Part shown: positions 1 through 8,507 of the stretch, one piece after another
How positions within the stretch are numbered: the first letter of the stretch is position 1
Layout of the letters: every line of letters begins with the position of its first letter
Source of the DNA: Myxococcales bacterium
Lineage (GTDB): Bacteria; Myxococcota_A; Polyangia; Polyangiales; Polyangiaceae
DNA length: 64,000 bases
Reading direction: 5' to 3'
NCBI GenBank assembly: GCA_016794345.1
Contig: JAEUKE010000153.1
Span: 1 to 64,000, forward strand
Notes under the pieces: generated by a model
The model's database searches: none
Seen by the model: the letters and a program-made list of their open reading frames with translations, nothing else
What the model was told of the DNA's origin: nothing
Program-made: the position numbers and the translations under genes

Positions 1-732
1 CACGGCCGCGAGGACGAGCTCGAGCATCTTGCGGCGGTTCTCCCAGGCGTAACGCTGCGCCCAGTCGAGATCCCGGCGGTAGGCGTCCATCTCCGGCGTG
101 CCGGCGAGGAAATACGCGAGGTCCGGGTCGAGCAGCCGCTCGTTGTGGGCGAGGCGCCTGGCGCGGCCGATGTGGATCTCCGCCAGGAGCTTGCCGATTC
201 GGCGTGAGCCCGAGTGGAGCATCACCCAGACGCGGTCCTCTTCGTCGAGGCAGATCTCGATGAAGTGGTTGCCGCCGCCGAGCGTGCCGAGCTGGCGGAG
301 CGCGACCGACTTGTCCGAGTGGACCTTCGGCGTGAGCGTCTCGAACTCCCGGAAGAGCGCGAGCGAGCGCACGTCTTTGTCGGGCGAATCGTGCATGGAG
401 AAGCCGGTCGGCACCACGGCCTCGATGTCGCCACGGAGGCGAGAAAGAGAGTCGGGCAGATCCGACGCCTTCAGCGTCGAACGCACCGCGGCCATGCCGC
501 AGCCGATGTCCACGCCGACCGCGGCCGGGCACACCGCGCCCTTCATGGCGACGACGCTCCCCACTGTCGCGCCGCGCCCGAGGTGCACGTCCGGCATCGC
601 CGCGACGTGGTGGACCACACACGGCAAGCTGGTGATCTTCCGCAGCTGAGTCAGCGCGGCAGACTCCACCTCGTTCACGTCGGCCCATAGGAGGACGTCG
701 ACGTTGAACCCTTTCAGTCGCTGCGGCTCCAT
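1..732 (-). CDS. rtcB: RNA-splicing ligase RtcB, N-terminal part (runs off the left edge)
   Basis: Translating the minus strand from an ATG at 732 gives 244 residues of an RtcB protein. RtcB is a GTP- and Mn-dependent 3'-phosphate RNA ligase used in RNA repair. Visible family motifs are MPDVHLGRGATVGS, AAVGVDIGCGM (with the metal-binding Cys), GTLGGGNHFIE (with the Asn-His pair) and MLHSGSR. The C-terminal half, including the guanylylated His, lies outside the window. The gene starts 43 bp after the lipoprotein gene on the same strand, so it may be the last member of the selB-led run. The frame is open from the window edge and several blocks match the family, so the identity is secure. The start is the only ATG that gives a normal N-terminus. 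Confidence 0.93.
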   Translation of the reverse strand, partial: MEPQRLKGFNVDVLLWADVNEVESAALTQLRKITSLPCVVHHVAAMPDVHLGRGATVGSVVAMKGAVCPAAVGVDIGCGMAAVRSTLKASDLPDSLSRLRGDIEAVVPTGFSMHDSPDKDVRSLALFREFETLTPKVHSDKSVALRQLGTLGGGNHFIEICLDEEDRVWVMLHSGSRRIGKLLAEIHIGRARRLAHNERLLDPDLAYFLAGTPEMDAYRRDLDWAQRYAWENRRKMLELVLAAV

Positions 733-775
733 GGTGACCCCCTGGACGGCCTCCAAACCGAAGCCTGACGCGTCG

Positions 776-1831
776 TCAGAGCTCGGGCCCGGGGATTCCA
801 GCGGGCACTTGCTCGGGCGGCACGAGCCGCGCCAGGACGCTGCCCTTGGCCGGGCCGCTCGGCGTCGTTCCGATGATGACACCGTCGGCCGTGACGCCGC
901 CCGTTCCTCGGAAGCTCCCGCCTTCATCCACGAACGACGCGGTGAGCTGGATGCCTTCGATGGTGACCGCCGGCTGCTGGATGACGACGTCCGCCGGGAG
1001 GTTCACGAAGGCCACACCGCCCTCGCTCTCGGAGAGGCAGCCCTCGACGCGGAAGGAGTAGCCCGTGGGCGGGGGAACGTTGGCGATGAAATCCGAGAAC
1101 TCGTCCTCCGTCGCGGCCTCGAGAGACGGAAGCACGCAGTCCTCCGCCGGCAGGAGCCGGCACGCCTCCGAGGCGTCACACGGCGGCGAGCAGCGGTTCG
1201 GGTCTGGGTTCCGGTCGGCGTTCGTGAACTGTCCGATGAACTTGCCGGTCGCTGGGTCCACGATGATCTGACCCCAGAGCTGCACCTGGACAGGCAGCGG
1301 ATCGGCCACGTTGGCCAGGAAGAAGTAGGTCCCGCTCGGGAAGGCTTCCGTCCCACCCGCGTCGTCGCAGGAGAGCCGGAACGTGAACAGCAGGATGAGC
1401 GGGTTATTGTGTTTGTTCCCGTCCTTGTCGGACAGGCCCGCGTCGATGACGAGGGCGATGTTCGAGCCGATGGGCATCGGCTTGCCCACCGTGATCGTGA
1501 CGGTTTTGTCATCGTCCGAGAACGCGGCCTGGCCGAAGAGGTTCGCCGTGGCCGGCTCGTAGGTGAAAAACTCCTCCGTGTCGGGGAGCAGGTTGCCCTC
1601 TTCGTCGGTCTCGTAGAGGACGATGCGACCGGTGAACGTGTCCCGGTCAATCGGCTCGCTGAAGCGGAGGACGACCGGCACCGTCCGGTCGGGGAGCACG
1701 CCGTCGACCAGGTTGTCGATCGAAGGGCGCGGGGGCGAGTCGTAGATCTCACACGCGCCGAACGACACGGAAGCTGTTGCTGACGCTACCGTCAGGATCG
1801 AAAGACCGCGAATCAGCCGAGCGATAGCCAT
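776..1831 (-). CDS. Lipoprotein with bacterial Ig-like (SbsA-type) domain
   Basis: This predicted 351-residue lipoprotein begins with a hydrophobic signal ending in VSFGAC, so Cys-26 or so would be lipidated. Directly after it comes a stretch (RPSIDNLVDGVLPDRTVPVV..LRFSEPID) that resembles SbsA-type bacterial Ig-like domains found in secreted myxobacterial proteins. The remainder is beta-rich, contains a small Cys-rich patch (CSPPCDASEAC), and has no catalytic motif I recognise. The ATG at 1831 was chosen because the signal peptide begins there; the longer open frame upstream is a shadow of the barrel gene. It lies 8 bp downstream of the outer-membrane protein gene, so the two are very probably co-transcribed and may act together at the outer membrane (inference). 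Confidence 0.8.
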   Translation of the reverse strand: MAIARLIRGLSILTVASATASVSFGACEIYDSPPRPSIDNLVDGVLPDRTVPVVLRFSEPIDRDTFTGRIVLYETDEEGNLLPDTEEFFTYEPATANLFGQAAFSDDDKTVTITVGKPMPIGSNIALVIDAGLSDKDGNKHNNPLILLFTFRLSCDDAGGTEAFPSGTYFFLANVADPLPVQVQLWGQIIVDPATGKFIGQFTNADRNPDPNRCSPPCDASEACRLLPAEDCVLPSLEAATEDEFSDFIANVPPPTGYSFRVEGCLSESEGGVAFVNLPADVVIQQPAVTIEGIQLTASFVDEGGSFRGTGGVTADGVIIGTTPSGPAKGSVLARLVPPEQVPAGIPGPEL

Positions 1832-1839
1832 GCTGCCCC

Positions 1840-3537
1840 TCAGAAGAAAAAGGTGGTCCGGCCTTGCAAGAGGCCGCTCCGCACCGCGTCGCCGTTCTCG
1901 TCCTGCAGCGCGTCTCCCGGGAAGAGGAGTGCGCCCTCGAGATCGAGCGCAAAGTGCTCGAGGAAGCGCCACTGCGCGCGCAGATCGAGCTCGGCCCCGT
2001 AGAACTGCCCGGGCTTGCCGCCGGCGAAGTTCACGAGATCGTCTTCGATCTCGACGCCGTCGCGTCCCAGGAGCGACGCGACCGGATCGACCACCGGCGA
2101 CGGCGCCCACGCCAGGAGCACGCCGTGCCGGATCAACACGTCCTTGTGAGGCCGGAAGTCGAACTGCGGGAAGATCGCAAACGCGTTCGCGAACGCCCCC
2201 CGCGTGTCGATGGCGTCGACCGGGAAGGACTTGGCGCCCAGGCGTCGCAAGGTCTCGGTGGCCGCCGCTGCCGCGCGCGCCGTCTGGAAGTGGAAGACGT
2301 GCTCGAACATGAGCAGGCCCACGTTCATGTCCTGCGCCCAGACCATCTGCGACAGGTCCGTGCGGGCCTGCGGATCGCCGTCGCCCGAGGCATAGTCGAT
2401 CTCCAGGTACGCCGAGAGGCCCGGCTTCTTCTCCTCGCCCGCGCGGACGACCGGCCAGTCATAGCGGGCGACCGCGCGCGCGCCGACCTGCAGGATGGTC
2501 TGATCGACGACCGGGTCGTTGTTGATGACCTTGTAGGCCTCGGCGATCTCGCGGGTCGAGCCGATGTTCGCGGCGCCCTCCAGCCCGAGGAACACCGGAC
2601 CGAAACGGCTGATCGCGCGACCGCCGAAGATGTTCACGTTGGTCGACTGCTCGTCGCTCCAGCGGTGGACGTAATACGCGAGCGCCTCGAGGTCCTTGCC
2701 GCCCGGGAACTCCTTGGCGCGGTAGAACACGGCGCCGCCCACCTGGCGCTCGTCGTCGTTCACGAGCCTGAGGTCGTCCGAGACGAGGTGATCGTAGAGC
2801 GCGGTGACGAAGAAGCCGTTGTCGAGAGAGAGGTCGCGCTCGCCTTCCGCCTTGAAGGCCTCGAGCGGCTTCGTGCCGAAGGCGATGCGGTCGACGTAGG
2901 TGCCGCGACGCGCGATGCCGAAGCGGTTGGCCCTGCCGTCACCCGTCGCGCCCTGGATGGAGTAGCCCAGCGTGAACGGCTGGCGACCGACGCGCAGGAG
3001 CCCGATGGGCGTGACCACGTCGCCGTAGAGGCGGCGCACCTTGAAGACGTCCGAGTCGCAGAGGACGAAGCCGTAGGAGTCCGCCTTGAGCGGGTCGCCG
3101 CCCTCGCCGCCTTTGTACCCGATGCAGGGCGTCGCCTCGTTCGGGCTGCGCGTATTGACGGTGGTGCCGGCCTCCGGCTCCGGGTCGGTGCCGACGGTCC
3201 CGTTGTCGCCCCAGAGCACCCCGTCGAGGATGTCGATGCTCGTGACGATGCGCACCTTCTCGTCGTAGTCGACGCTGCCGTCGAAGCGCAGGCGGTGCTC
3301 GATGAAGCCGAGCCGTCGCTCGTTGATGGTGTTGAGCGAGATCGGGTTCACGTACGTGCCTTGCGCGCGGTACTCCGCGCCCACGGCGATGCCGAAGTCT
3401 TCGCCGAGCTCGTAGCGCTTGGGCGGGCCCGGCGGGTCCGGGTCCGTCCACGGCTCTTCCACCTGCGCGGCGGCCGGAGCCGCGGCGAACAGCAAAGATG
3501 CCGCGGCGGCGAAGATCGAAACGCGAGAGACGTGCAC
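1840..3537 (-). CDS. Outer-membrane beta-barrel protein (TIGR04551-like)
   Basis: This is a 565-residue predicted secreted protein. It has a classical signal peptide (ending PAAAQ) followed by alternating amphipathic segments and ends in FFF, the aromatic terminus typical of outer-membrane barrels. I recall similar myxobacterial proteins being grouped as TIGR04551, but that assignment is from memory. A GTG at 3537 gives a normal signal peptide; a TTG at 3558 is the alternative. The gene lies 34 bp after selB and 8 bp before the lipoprotein gene. No substrate or ligand can be inferred. Confidence 0.75.
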   Translation of the reverse strand: MHVSRVSIFAAAASLLFAAAPAAAQVEEPWTDPDPPGPPKRYELGEDFGIAVGAEYRAQGTYVNPISLNTINERRLGFIEHRLRFDGSVDYDEKVRIVTSIDILDGVLWGDNGTVGTDPEPEAGTTVNTRSPNEATPCIGYKGGEGGDPLKADSYGFVLCDSDVFKVRRLYGDVVTPIGLLRVGRQPFTLGYSIQGATGDGRANRFGIARRGTYVDRIAFGTKPLEAFKAEGERDLSLDNGFFVTALYDHLVSDDLRLVNDDERQVGGAVFYRAKEFPGGKDLEALAYYVHRWSDEQSTNVNIFGGRAISRFGPVFLGLEGAANIGSTREIAEAYKVINNDPVVDQTILQVGARAVARYDWPVVRAGEEKKPGLSAYLEIDYASGDGDPQARTDLSQMVWAQDMNVGLLMFEHVFHFQTARAAAAATETLRRLGAKSFPVDAIDTRGAFANAFAIFPQFDFRPHKDVLIRHGVLLAWAPSPVVDPVASLLGRDGVEIEDDLVNFAGGKPGQFYGAELDLRAQWRFLEHFALDLEGALLFPGDALQDENGDAVRSGLLQGRTTFFF

Positions 3538-3571
3538 AGCGTGGAGCCTACACGACAAAGGGGAAAGCGGA

Positions 3572-5503
3572 TCAGGGCACCGCGCGCTTGATCCGCGGGC
3601 CGGCCACCCGGTCGTCGCCCTTTCGAAGGGTCGTCCCTTCGCGGTCGAACAGCTCGAGCAAGGGGATGGCCTGCTTGCGGCCGAGCCCGCTCATTTCCTT
3701 GAGCGCGGCGATGGTGAGCACGCCGTTCGCCCCGAGGTGGGAGGTGACCTTGGCCCGCAGCGCGTCGACCGCCGCCCTGGCGAACCATTGCCCCCCGGTG
3801 GAGACGAGCTCCCCGTCGCGCACCAGCTTCGCGAGCATGGCCTTCGCCTCCTTGGGCCCCTGGCCGATGAGCTCGGTCAGGGCGAACTCGCCCATCCCTT
3901 TGAGCCCCGCGTCCTCGAGCGCGAAGCGCACCTTGTCGAGCGGCCCTCCGGGGACGGCTCCCCTGCCCTCGACGAACCCGTCGAGCTTGGCGATGTCGGC
4001 CTCGACCACGAGCGGCGCGCCTTCGAGCGACTTTCGCGCCGCGAGCCGGATGGCCTCCGCGGCCACGGCGGCCCCCACGCGCTCGCCGAGCTTCTGCCGG
4101 AGCGTCTCGAGCTTGAGCCCGGGGTCGAAGGGGTGCGCCTCGTGGTGGGCCGCGACGGCCCTGCGCGCGTCGAGCGCGAGCTTGGTGAGCGCCGCGCGAT
4201 CCACGAACCCCTCGTCCTTCACGCGGACCACGTCTCCCTTGTCCGCGAGCTTCTCCGCCGCGCGCACGAGCGCGGCCCTGTCGATCGGAAACCGCGCCGC
4301 GAGGTCCTTCACGGCCAGCGCGCGCGGCGCTTGCTCGGTCACGAGCGCGCGCACGGCCGCCGTCGCGTCCCGCGCGGCGAGCGCCGCGAGCGCCGCGACT
4401 CGCCGCTTCTTCTGGCGGGCGACCGGCGGCCGACCGTCGAGGACCTCACCTCCTCCGACGACCGCGCCGGCAGGGCCCTTCGTCGCGCTGCCGCGGACGA
4501 CGAACCGGTCGCCGCCGGCGAGCGCGATGGCCTCCTGGAGGCGCAGCCGCGCGAACACACGCTCGTCCTCCCCCTCGCCCTCCCGCCCGAGGACCGTGAG
4601 CCGGCCCGGGCTCCGCGCCGTCCCCACGTAGACCTCGACGGACGCGCTCGGCTTGACCTCGCGGAGCAAGGTGACGCGCGCATCGAAACGTTGCGTGGTC
4701 CCGACCGCTGGGTCCGTCGTGACGACGTCGCCACGGCCGACTTCGGTGAGGTCGAGGGACGCGAGGTTGATCGCCAGCCGGCTCGGCGCGAGCACGCGCT
4801 GGGCCCCGCGGTCGTGCACGTGAAGGCCTCGAACGCTCGATTCGTGTACGCCTCTCGGCCCCACGACGCGTAACGGATCGCCGATCTGGAGCGAGCCCCG
4901 GACGAGCGTGCCGGTCACCACGGTCCCGGCGCCGCGAATGGTGAAGAGCCGGTCCACCGACAGCCGGGCTGGCGCGGCCGGGTCGGGCTGCTCGAGCGTG
5001 GCGAGCGCGCGGCGGACCGCGGCGCGCAGATCGTCGAGCCCTTCTCCCGTGCGCGCCGAGCAGAGAACGACCTCGTGCGAGAACCGCCCCGCGCAGAGCT
5101 CGCTCACCTCGGCGCCGGCCATCTCCGCGAGCTCCCGCTCGGCGCGATCGAGCTTCGTGACGGCCACGACGATTCGCTCGATCCCGAGCAGCTCGCAGGC
5201 GGCCAGGTGCTCGCGGGTCTGGGGCATGACGCCTTCGTCCGCCGCTACCACGAGGAGCACCAGCTCCATTCCGACCGCGCCCGCGATCATCGTGTGGACG
5301 AGGCGCCGGTGCCCCGGCACGTCGATCAGGCTGACCGCCGTCTCGGAGTCGAGCTGCCACTCCGCGAAGCCGAGCTCGATCGTGATGCCGCGACGCTTCT
5401 CCTCGGGGAGGCGATCGGTGTCGATCCCGGTGAGCGCCTGGACGAGCGTCGTCTTGCCATGATCGACATGACCAGCCGTGCCGACGACGAAGCGACGCGC
5501 CAT
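3572..5503 (-). CDS. selB: Selenocysteine-specific elongation factor SelB
   Basis: SelB is a GTPase that brings Sec-tRNA to in-frame UGA codons marked by a SECIS element. The 643-residue protein opens with the G-domain P-loop GTAGHVDHGKTT, has the switch region RRGITIELGFA, the G3 motif DVPGH and the G4-like TKLD. EF-Tu-like beta-barrel domains follow, and then about 250 residues of winged-helix repeats typical of the SelB C-terminus. Ile/Glu in RGITIELGFA (rather than the EF-Tu pattern) is characteristic of SelB. The start is the ATG at 5503 that places MARRFVVGTAGHVDHGK at the N-terminus; an upstream ATG adds five residues. The selenocysteine tRNA gene lies about 3 kb away at 8310, which supports a functional selenocysteine pathway. 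selA and selD are not in the window. Confidence 0.95.
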   Translation of the reverse strand: MARRFVVGTAGHVDHGKTTLVQALTGIDTDRLPEEKRRGITIELGFAEWQLDSETAVSLIDVPGHRRLVHTMIAGAVGMELVLLVVAADEGVMPQTREHLAACELLGIERIVVAVTKLDRAERELAEMAGAEVSELCAGRFSHEVVLCSARTGEGLDDLRAAVRRALATLEQPDPAAPARLSVDRLFTIRGAGTVVTGTLVRGSLQIGDPLRVVGPRGVHESSVRGLHVHDRGAQRVLAPSRLAINLASLDLTEVGRGDVVTTDPAVGTTQRFDARVTLLREVKPSASVEVYVGTARSPGRLTVLGREGEGEDERVFARLRLQEAIALAGGDRFVVRGSATKGPAGAVVGGGEVLDGRPPVARQKKRRVAALAALAARDATAAVRALVTEQAPRALAVKDLAARFPIDRAALVRAAEKLADKGDVVRVKDEGFVDRAALTKLALDARRAVAAHHEAHPFDPGLKLETLRQKLGERVGAAVAAEAIRLAARKSLEGAPLVVEADIAKLDGFVEGRGAVPGGPLDKVRFALEDAGLKGMGEFALTELIGQGPKEAKAMLAKLVRDGELVSTGGQWFARAAVDALRAKVTSHLGANGVLTIAALKEMSGLGRKQAIPLLELFDREGTTLRKGDDRVAGPRIKRAVP

Positions 5504-5556
5504 GAAGGCCGGGAGCATACACTGGCCGCCCGGTGGTGTAGGAACGGCGGGGAGCC

Positions 5557-6642
5557 ATGATGAACCTGCGCGCCCTCTCCCTCGCCCTCGTCCTCGGACT
5601 CGTGCCCGGCTGCGACAAGGCCAAGGCGATCGGGGAAGAGGTCGGGGTGGCCGCGGGCCTCTCCGCAGAGGCCCAGAGCCGCATGGGTGAGGTCGTCGAG
5701 AAGACGGCCGGCGAGCTCGTGGCCGAGTCCTTCAAGGACCCCGAGGTCAGCAAGCGGATGGACGCGGCCTTCGAGAACGTCTTCCAAGATCCGGAGGTCG
5801 ACGCGTCGATGCAGCGCCTCATGGAGGCGTGCATGGCGGAGGCGCCCGTCCAGGCCGAGATCGCGTCGCTCGCCGAAGACGCGGTGAAGGATCCCGAAGT
5901 CGCGAAGAAGATCCAGCAGCTCATCGCCGGCGCGAGCTCGCCCGCCGAGATCGAGGCCCGCATGGAGAAACACACGTCGGCGGCGTTCGAGTCCCCGGCC
6001 GTGACCAAAGCCATCGAGAGCATCGTGGAGGAGATCATCGCGACCCCGGAGATCGACGCTCGCTTGAACGCCATCTTCGCCGGAGCCGATCTGCCTCCCG
6101 GCTTCGTGAGCCGCGACCTCGCGAAGACCGAGAAGGAGTTCGAGGCCAGCTACGCGAAGGCGGACGCGGCCGGCAAGCGCGAGGCGTTCCTCTCGGACTG
6201 GTCGGCGGCTGCCAAGAAGGACCCGGCCGCGACCAAGGCCGCTCGCGAGATGTTGATCGAGTGGTCCGCCGGGCTCGAGAAGAGCAAGGCGCTCCGCGAC
6301 GTGGTGAAGGGCGGCCTCGAGAGCGCGCGGACAAAGAACATCCTTGCCAAGGCGATCGCGGAAGTGCTGAGCGACCCCGAGGTGAAGGCGAGCGCGAAGG
6401 ACCTGTTCCGCGCGGTGATGCTCGGCGCCGAGAAGGCGGACCTCCTGGCGGAGAAGTCCAAGGCGCTCTTCGGCCACAAGAAGGTCCTCGAGCGCATGCA
6501 GCGGGCCGTCCTCGAGCTCCTGCAGAGCGAGGCCGGCTCCAAGGCCCTGAAAGACGCGCTCCTCGCTGAGCTTCGCAACGACGCCACGGGCAAGAAGCTC
6601 CAGGACGTCGTGCACGCGATGCTCGCCGTGAAGGTGCCGTGA
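5557..6642 (+). CDS. Helical lipoprotein of unknown function
   Basis: This 361-residue predicted lipoprotein has a short signal sequence ending in LVPGC. The mature part is almost entirely charged alpha-helix, with recurring KDPEV/DPEVSKRM-like segments (for example FKDPEVSKRMDAAFENVFQDPEVDASMQ and similar units further on), so it looks like degenerate helical repeats. A good ribosome binding site (GGGGAG) precedes the ATG. The stop codon overlaps the GTG start of the rhomboid gene (GTGA), so the two genes are translationally coupled and the lipoprotein may be a partner or substrate of the protease; that is inference only. It diverges from selB with only 53 bp between the start codons. Confidence 0.75.
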   Translation: MMNLRALSLALVLGLVPGCDKAKAIGEEVGVAAGLSAEAQSRMGEVVEKTAGELVAESFKDPEVSKRMDAAFENVFQDPEVDASMQRLMEACMAEAPVQAEIASLAEDAVKDPEVAKKIQQLIAGASSPAEIEARMEKHTSAAFESPAVTKAIESIVEEIIATPEIDARLNAIFAGADLPPGFVSRDLAKTEKEFEASYAKADAAGKREAFLSDWSAAAKKDPAATKAAREMLIEWSAGLEKSKALRDVVKGGLESARTKNILAKAIAEVLSDPEVKASAKDLFRAVMLGAEKADLLAEKSKALFGHKKVLERMQRAVLELLQSEAGSKALKDALLAELRNDATGKKLQDVVHAMLAVKVP

Positions 6643-7364
6643 CCACGAAACCGAGGCGGCTCCTCGAAGAGGTCCGAGCGCGCCTCGGCATCATCGCGGG
6701 CCTCATCGGCGCCCTCTGGGTGGTGCAGATCGTCAACGCGCTGCTCGGCGGCGCGCTCACCCAGCTCGGGGTTCACCCGCGCACGATCTCGGGGCTCTGG
6801 GGCATCTTGCTCGCTCCGTTCATCCACGTCGGCTTCGCCCACCTGATCGCGAACACGATCCCGCTGGCCGTGCTCGCCGCCCTCGTCTCGCTCCGGCGCA
6901 AGCGCGACGTTCTGTTCGTCGGGCTCGCGTCCGCGCTCGTGGGTGGGCTCGGGACCTGGCTCGTCGCGCCCAGCGCGACGGTCCACGTGGGGGCGAGCAT
7001 CCTCGTCTTCGGCTACCTCGGCTATTTGATCGCGCGCGGGCTGGTCGAGCGGCGCGTCCTGCCGGTGCTCGGAAGCCTCGCGGTCCTCTTCCTCTATGGC
7101 GGCGCGCTCCGCGGCATCCTCCCGCTCGAGGCCGGCGTCTCCTGGCAAGGCCATCTGTTCGGGCTCATCGGCGGCATCCTCGCGGCCCGCGCGATGCGCA
7201 CGCCGCCCGCGCAAGCCGCACGACCGGAGCCTCGAGCTCGCATCGGGGCGCCAAGCCCCGGCGCGACCTCGGACGAGTCGGCTCGCGCGGAGGCGGAGGC
7301 GACGGAGGAGCAGAGCGAGGTCGAACGGGAGCTCGCGGAGAAGCGGCGGCGCTTGCGGCAGTGA
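6639..7364 (+). CDS. Rhomboid-family intramembrane serine protease
   Basis: The 241-residue protein has about six transmembrane helices and the rhomboid signatures: HVGFAHLIANTIPL in the second helix, a GAS motif in HVGASILVFGYLG (the nucleophile Ser) and GHLFGLIGG carrying the catalytic His. This is the minimal catalytic Ser-His dyad of the family, which cleaves membrane-anchored substrates inside the bilayer. A charged cytoplasmic tail of about 50 residues follows the last helix. The GTG start at 6639 overlaps the stop of the upstream lipoprotein gene. The gene is convergent with the zinc-ribbon gene, leaving only about 18 bp between the stops. Confidence 0.88.
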   Translation: MTTKPRRLLEEVRARLGIIAGLIGALWVVQIVNALLGGALTQLGVHPRTISGLWGILLAPFIHVGFAHLIANTIPLAVLAALVSLRRKRDVLFVGLASALVGGLGTWLVAPSATVHVGASILVFGYLGYLIARGLVERRVLPVLGSLAVLFLYGGALRGILPLEAGVSWQGHLFGLIGGILAARAMRTPPAQAARPEPRARIGAPSPGATSDESARAEAEATEEQSEVERELAEKRRRLRQ

Positions 7365-7382
7365 GGCCGCGTGGGCGCCTCC

Positions 7383-8261
7383 TCAAGCCCGCGCGCCGAG
7401 GTTCGTCTCTCTCTCGATGAGCGAGTCGAGCGCGCGACGGGCGCGGCCCGCATCACGAACCGATCCGACCAGACGGGGCAGAGCCGCAGCGAACGAGAGC
7501 GCGAAGAGGGCGCCGAGAGCCGAGGTGGGGAGCGCGAATCCAGCGGGCTGTCCCCACACGGCGATCGCCACGACCGAGCAGACGACGACGGCGACGACGG
7601 TGACGACGGAAGGAACGATCCAGCGATCGCCCGCCTCGGACGCGCGGCCGAGCGCCGCGCGCTCCCCGGCCGCGGATTGATCCGCGGCAGCCCGCACGCT
7701 CGCGAGCAGGCGATCCGCAAGATGGGACGGCACGAGGGACGTGCCGCCGCAGTGCCTGCATTTGCGCGACGCTTGCCCTGCAGCAAACCCACACGTCGCA
7801 CCGCACCCGGAGCAGATCGCCGTCTCCATCAGCCGCAGGCGCTCGGGGGTCATCGGCGCGAACACGAGGGTCCAGCCGCGGACGAAGGCCGCGAGCGACG
7901 AGAGCCATGCCCCGGCGAGCACGACGAAGAGGATCCACGAGAGCTTCGTCGCGAACGCCTTCGTCACCACGGAGGCGAGCAAGAGCCCGGTGAGCGAGAT
8001 CGCGACGCCGACCGAGCCGAGGATGAAGCTCGTCGCCGCGAGCTCGTTCTGCCGATAGAAGCCCGCGACGAACCGCGCCTCGAGGTCTTTCTTGAGGGCC
8101 GCGCGGCTGTCGCCGACGTAGCGCAGCATCGCGCCGCGAAGCGCGCCGTCGACGGCGAGGTCCGTGCCACATGCAAGGCAGCGGATCGATGCAGCCTCCA
8201 GGTCGATCGCGATCGGTGCGCCGCAGGAGGAGCAGATCGGAATGGAGGCTTCGTTCGTCAT
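7383..8261 (-). CDS. Zinc-ribbon membrane protein, unknown function
   Basis: This 292-residue protein starts with a four-Cys zinc ribbon (CSSCGAP ... CLACG), has two hydrophobic segments near residues 75-125, a second Cys cluster (CSGCGATCGF ... CRHCG) and a further pair of hydrophobic segments near 205-255. The layout of soluble zinc ribbons alternating with membrane pairs is common in uncharacterised bacterial membrane proteins and carries no catalytic signature. The ATG at 8261 is the natural start because the ribbon begins five codons later. It diverges from selC. I do not recognise a named family. Confidence 0.7.
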   Translation of the reverse strand: MTNEASIPICSSCGAPIAIDLEAASIRCLACGTDLAVDGALRGAMLRYVGDSRAALKKDLEARFVAGFYRQNELAATSFILGSVGVAISLTGLLLASVVTKAFATKLSWILFVVLAGAWLSSLAAFVRGWTLVFAPMTPERLRLMETAICSGCGATCGFAAGQASRKCRHCGGTSLVPSHLADRLLASVRAAADQSAAGERAALGRASEAGDRWIVPSVVTVVAVVVCSVVAIAVWGQPAGFALPTSALGALFALSFAAALPRLVGSVRDAGRARRALDSLIERETNLGARA

Positions 8262-8309
8262 CGTCGCGTCCCCTTCCCCCTTCTATCAAAGCCCGCTACT
8301 TTCTCCCCC

Positions 8310-8405
8310 GGAAGCGCTTGGTAGGCTGGCGCCGCCCCCGGTCTTCAAAACCGGTGTGGGGCACCCCACGGTGTCCTGGGCAGGTTCGATTCCTGTGCGC
8401 TTCCG
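8310..8405 (+). tRNA. selC: Selenocysteine tRNA (anticodon TCA)
   Basis: A tRNA-Sec fold can be drawn directly. An 8-bp acceptor stem pairs GGAAGCGC at 8310-8317 with GCGCTTCC at 8397-8404. The anticodon arm has stem CCGGT/ACCGG and loop CTTCAAA, with anticodon TCA at 8345-8347. A long variable arm is built on TGGGG..CCCCA, and the T-arm is CAGGTTCGATTCCTG. The 8-bp acceptor stem and the oversized variable arm distinguish tRNA-Sec from an ordinary opal suppressor. The discriminator is G and CCA is not encoded. With selB 3 kb away, UGA is expected to be decoded as selenocysteine somewhere in this genome. Confidence 0.96.
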
Positions 8406-8471
8406 CCGCGTCTCCGCGCCGCACGGCACGTGCGCTGTTTCGCATCTGGACAGCGGCGACCATTGCGATCA

Positions 8472-8486
8472 CTGAACATTTGAACC
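8472..8486 (+). promoter_or_regulatory. Possible LexA-like half sites upstream of dinB
   Basis: CTGAACATTTGAACC lies 21 bp upstream of the dinB ATG and contains two GAAC direct repeats separated by 4 bp, the first preceded by CT as in the CTGAAC half of SOS boxes. It is not a full palindrome (no GTTC partner), so it may be a degenerate damage-response operator or chance. dinB genes are commonly SOS-regulated, which is why the site is listed. Confidence 0.2.
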
Positions 8487-8507
8487 ATACTGCGGTCAGC
8501 TGCCACG

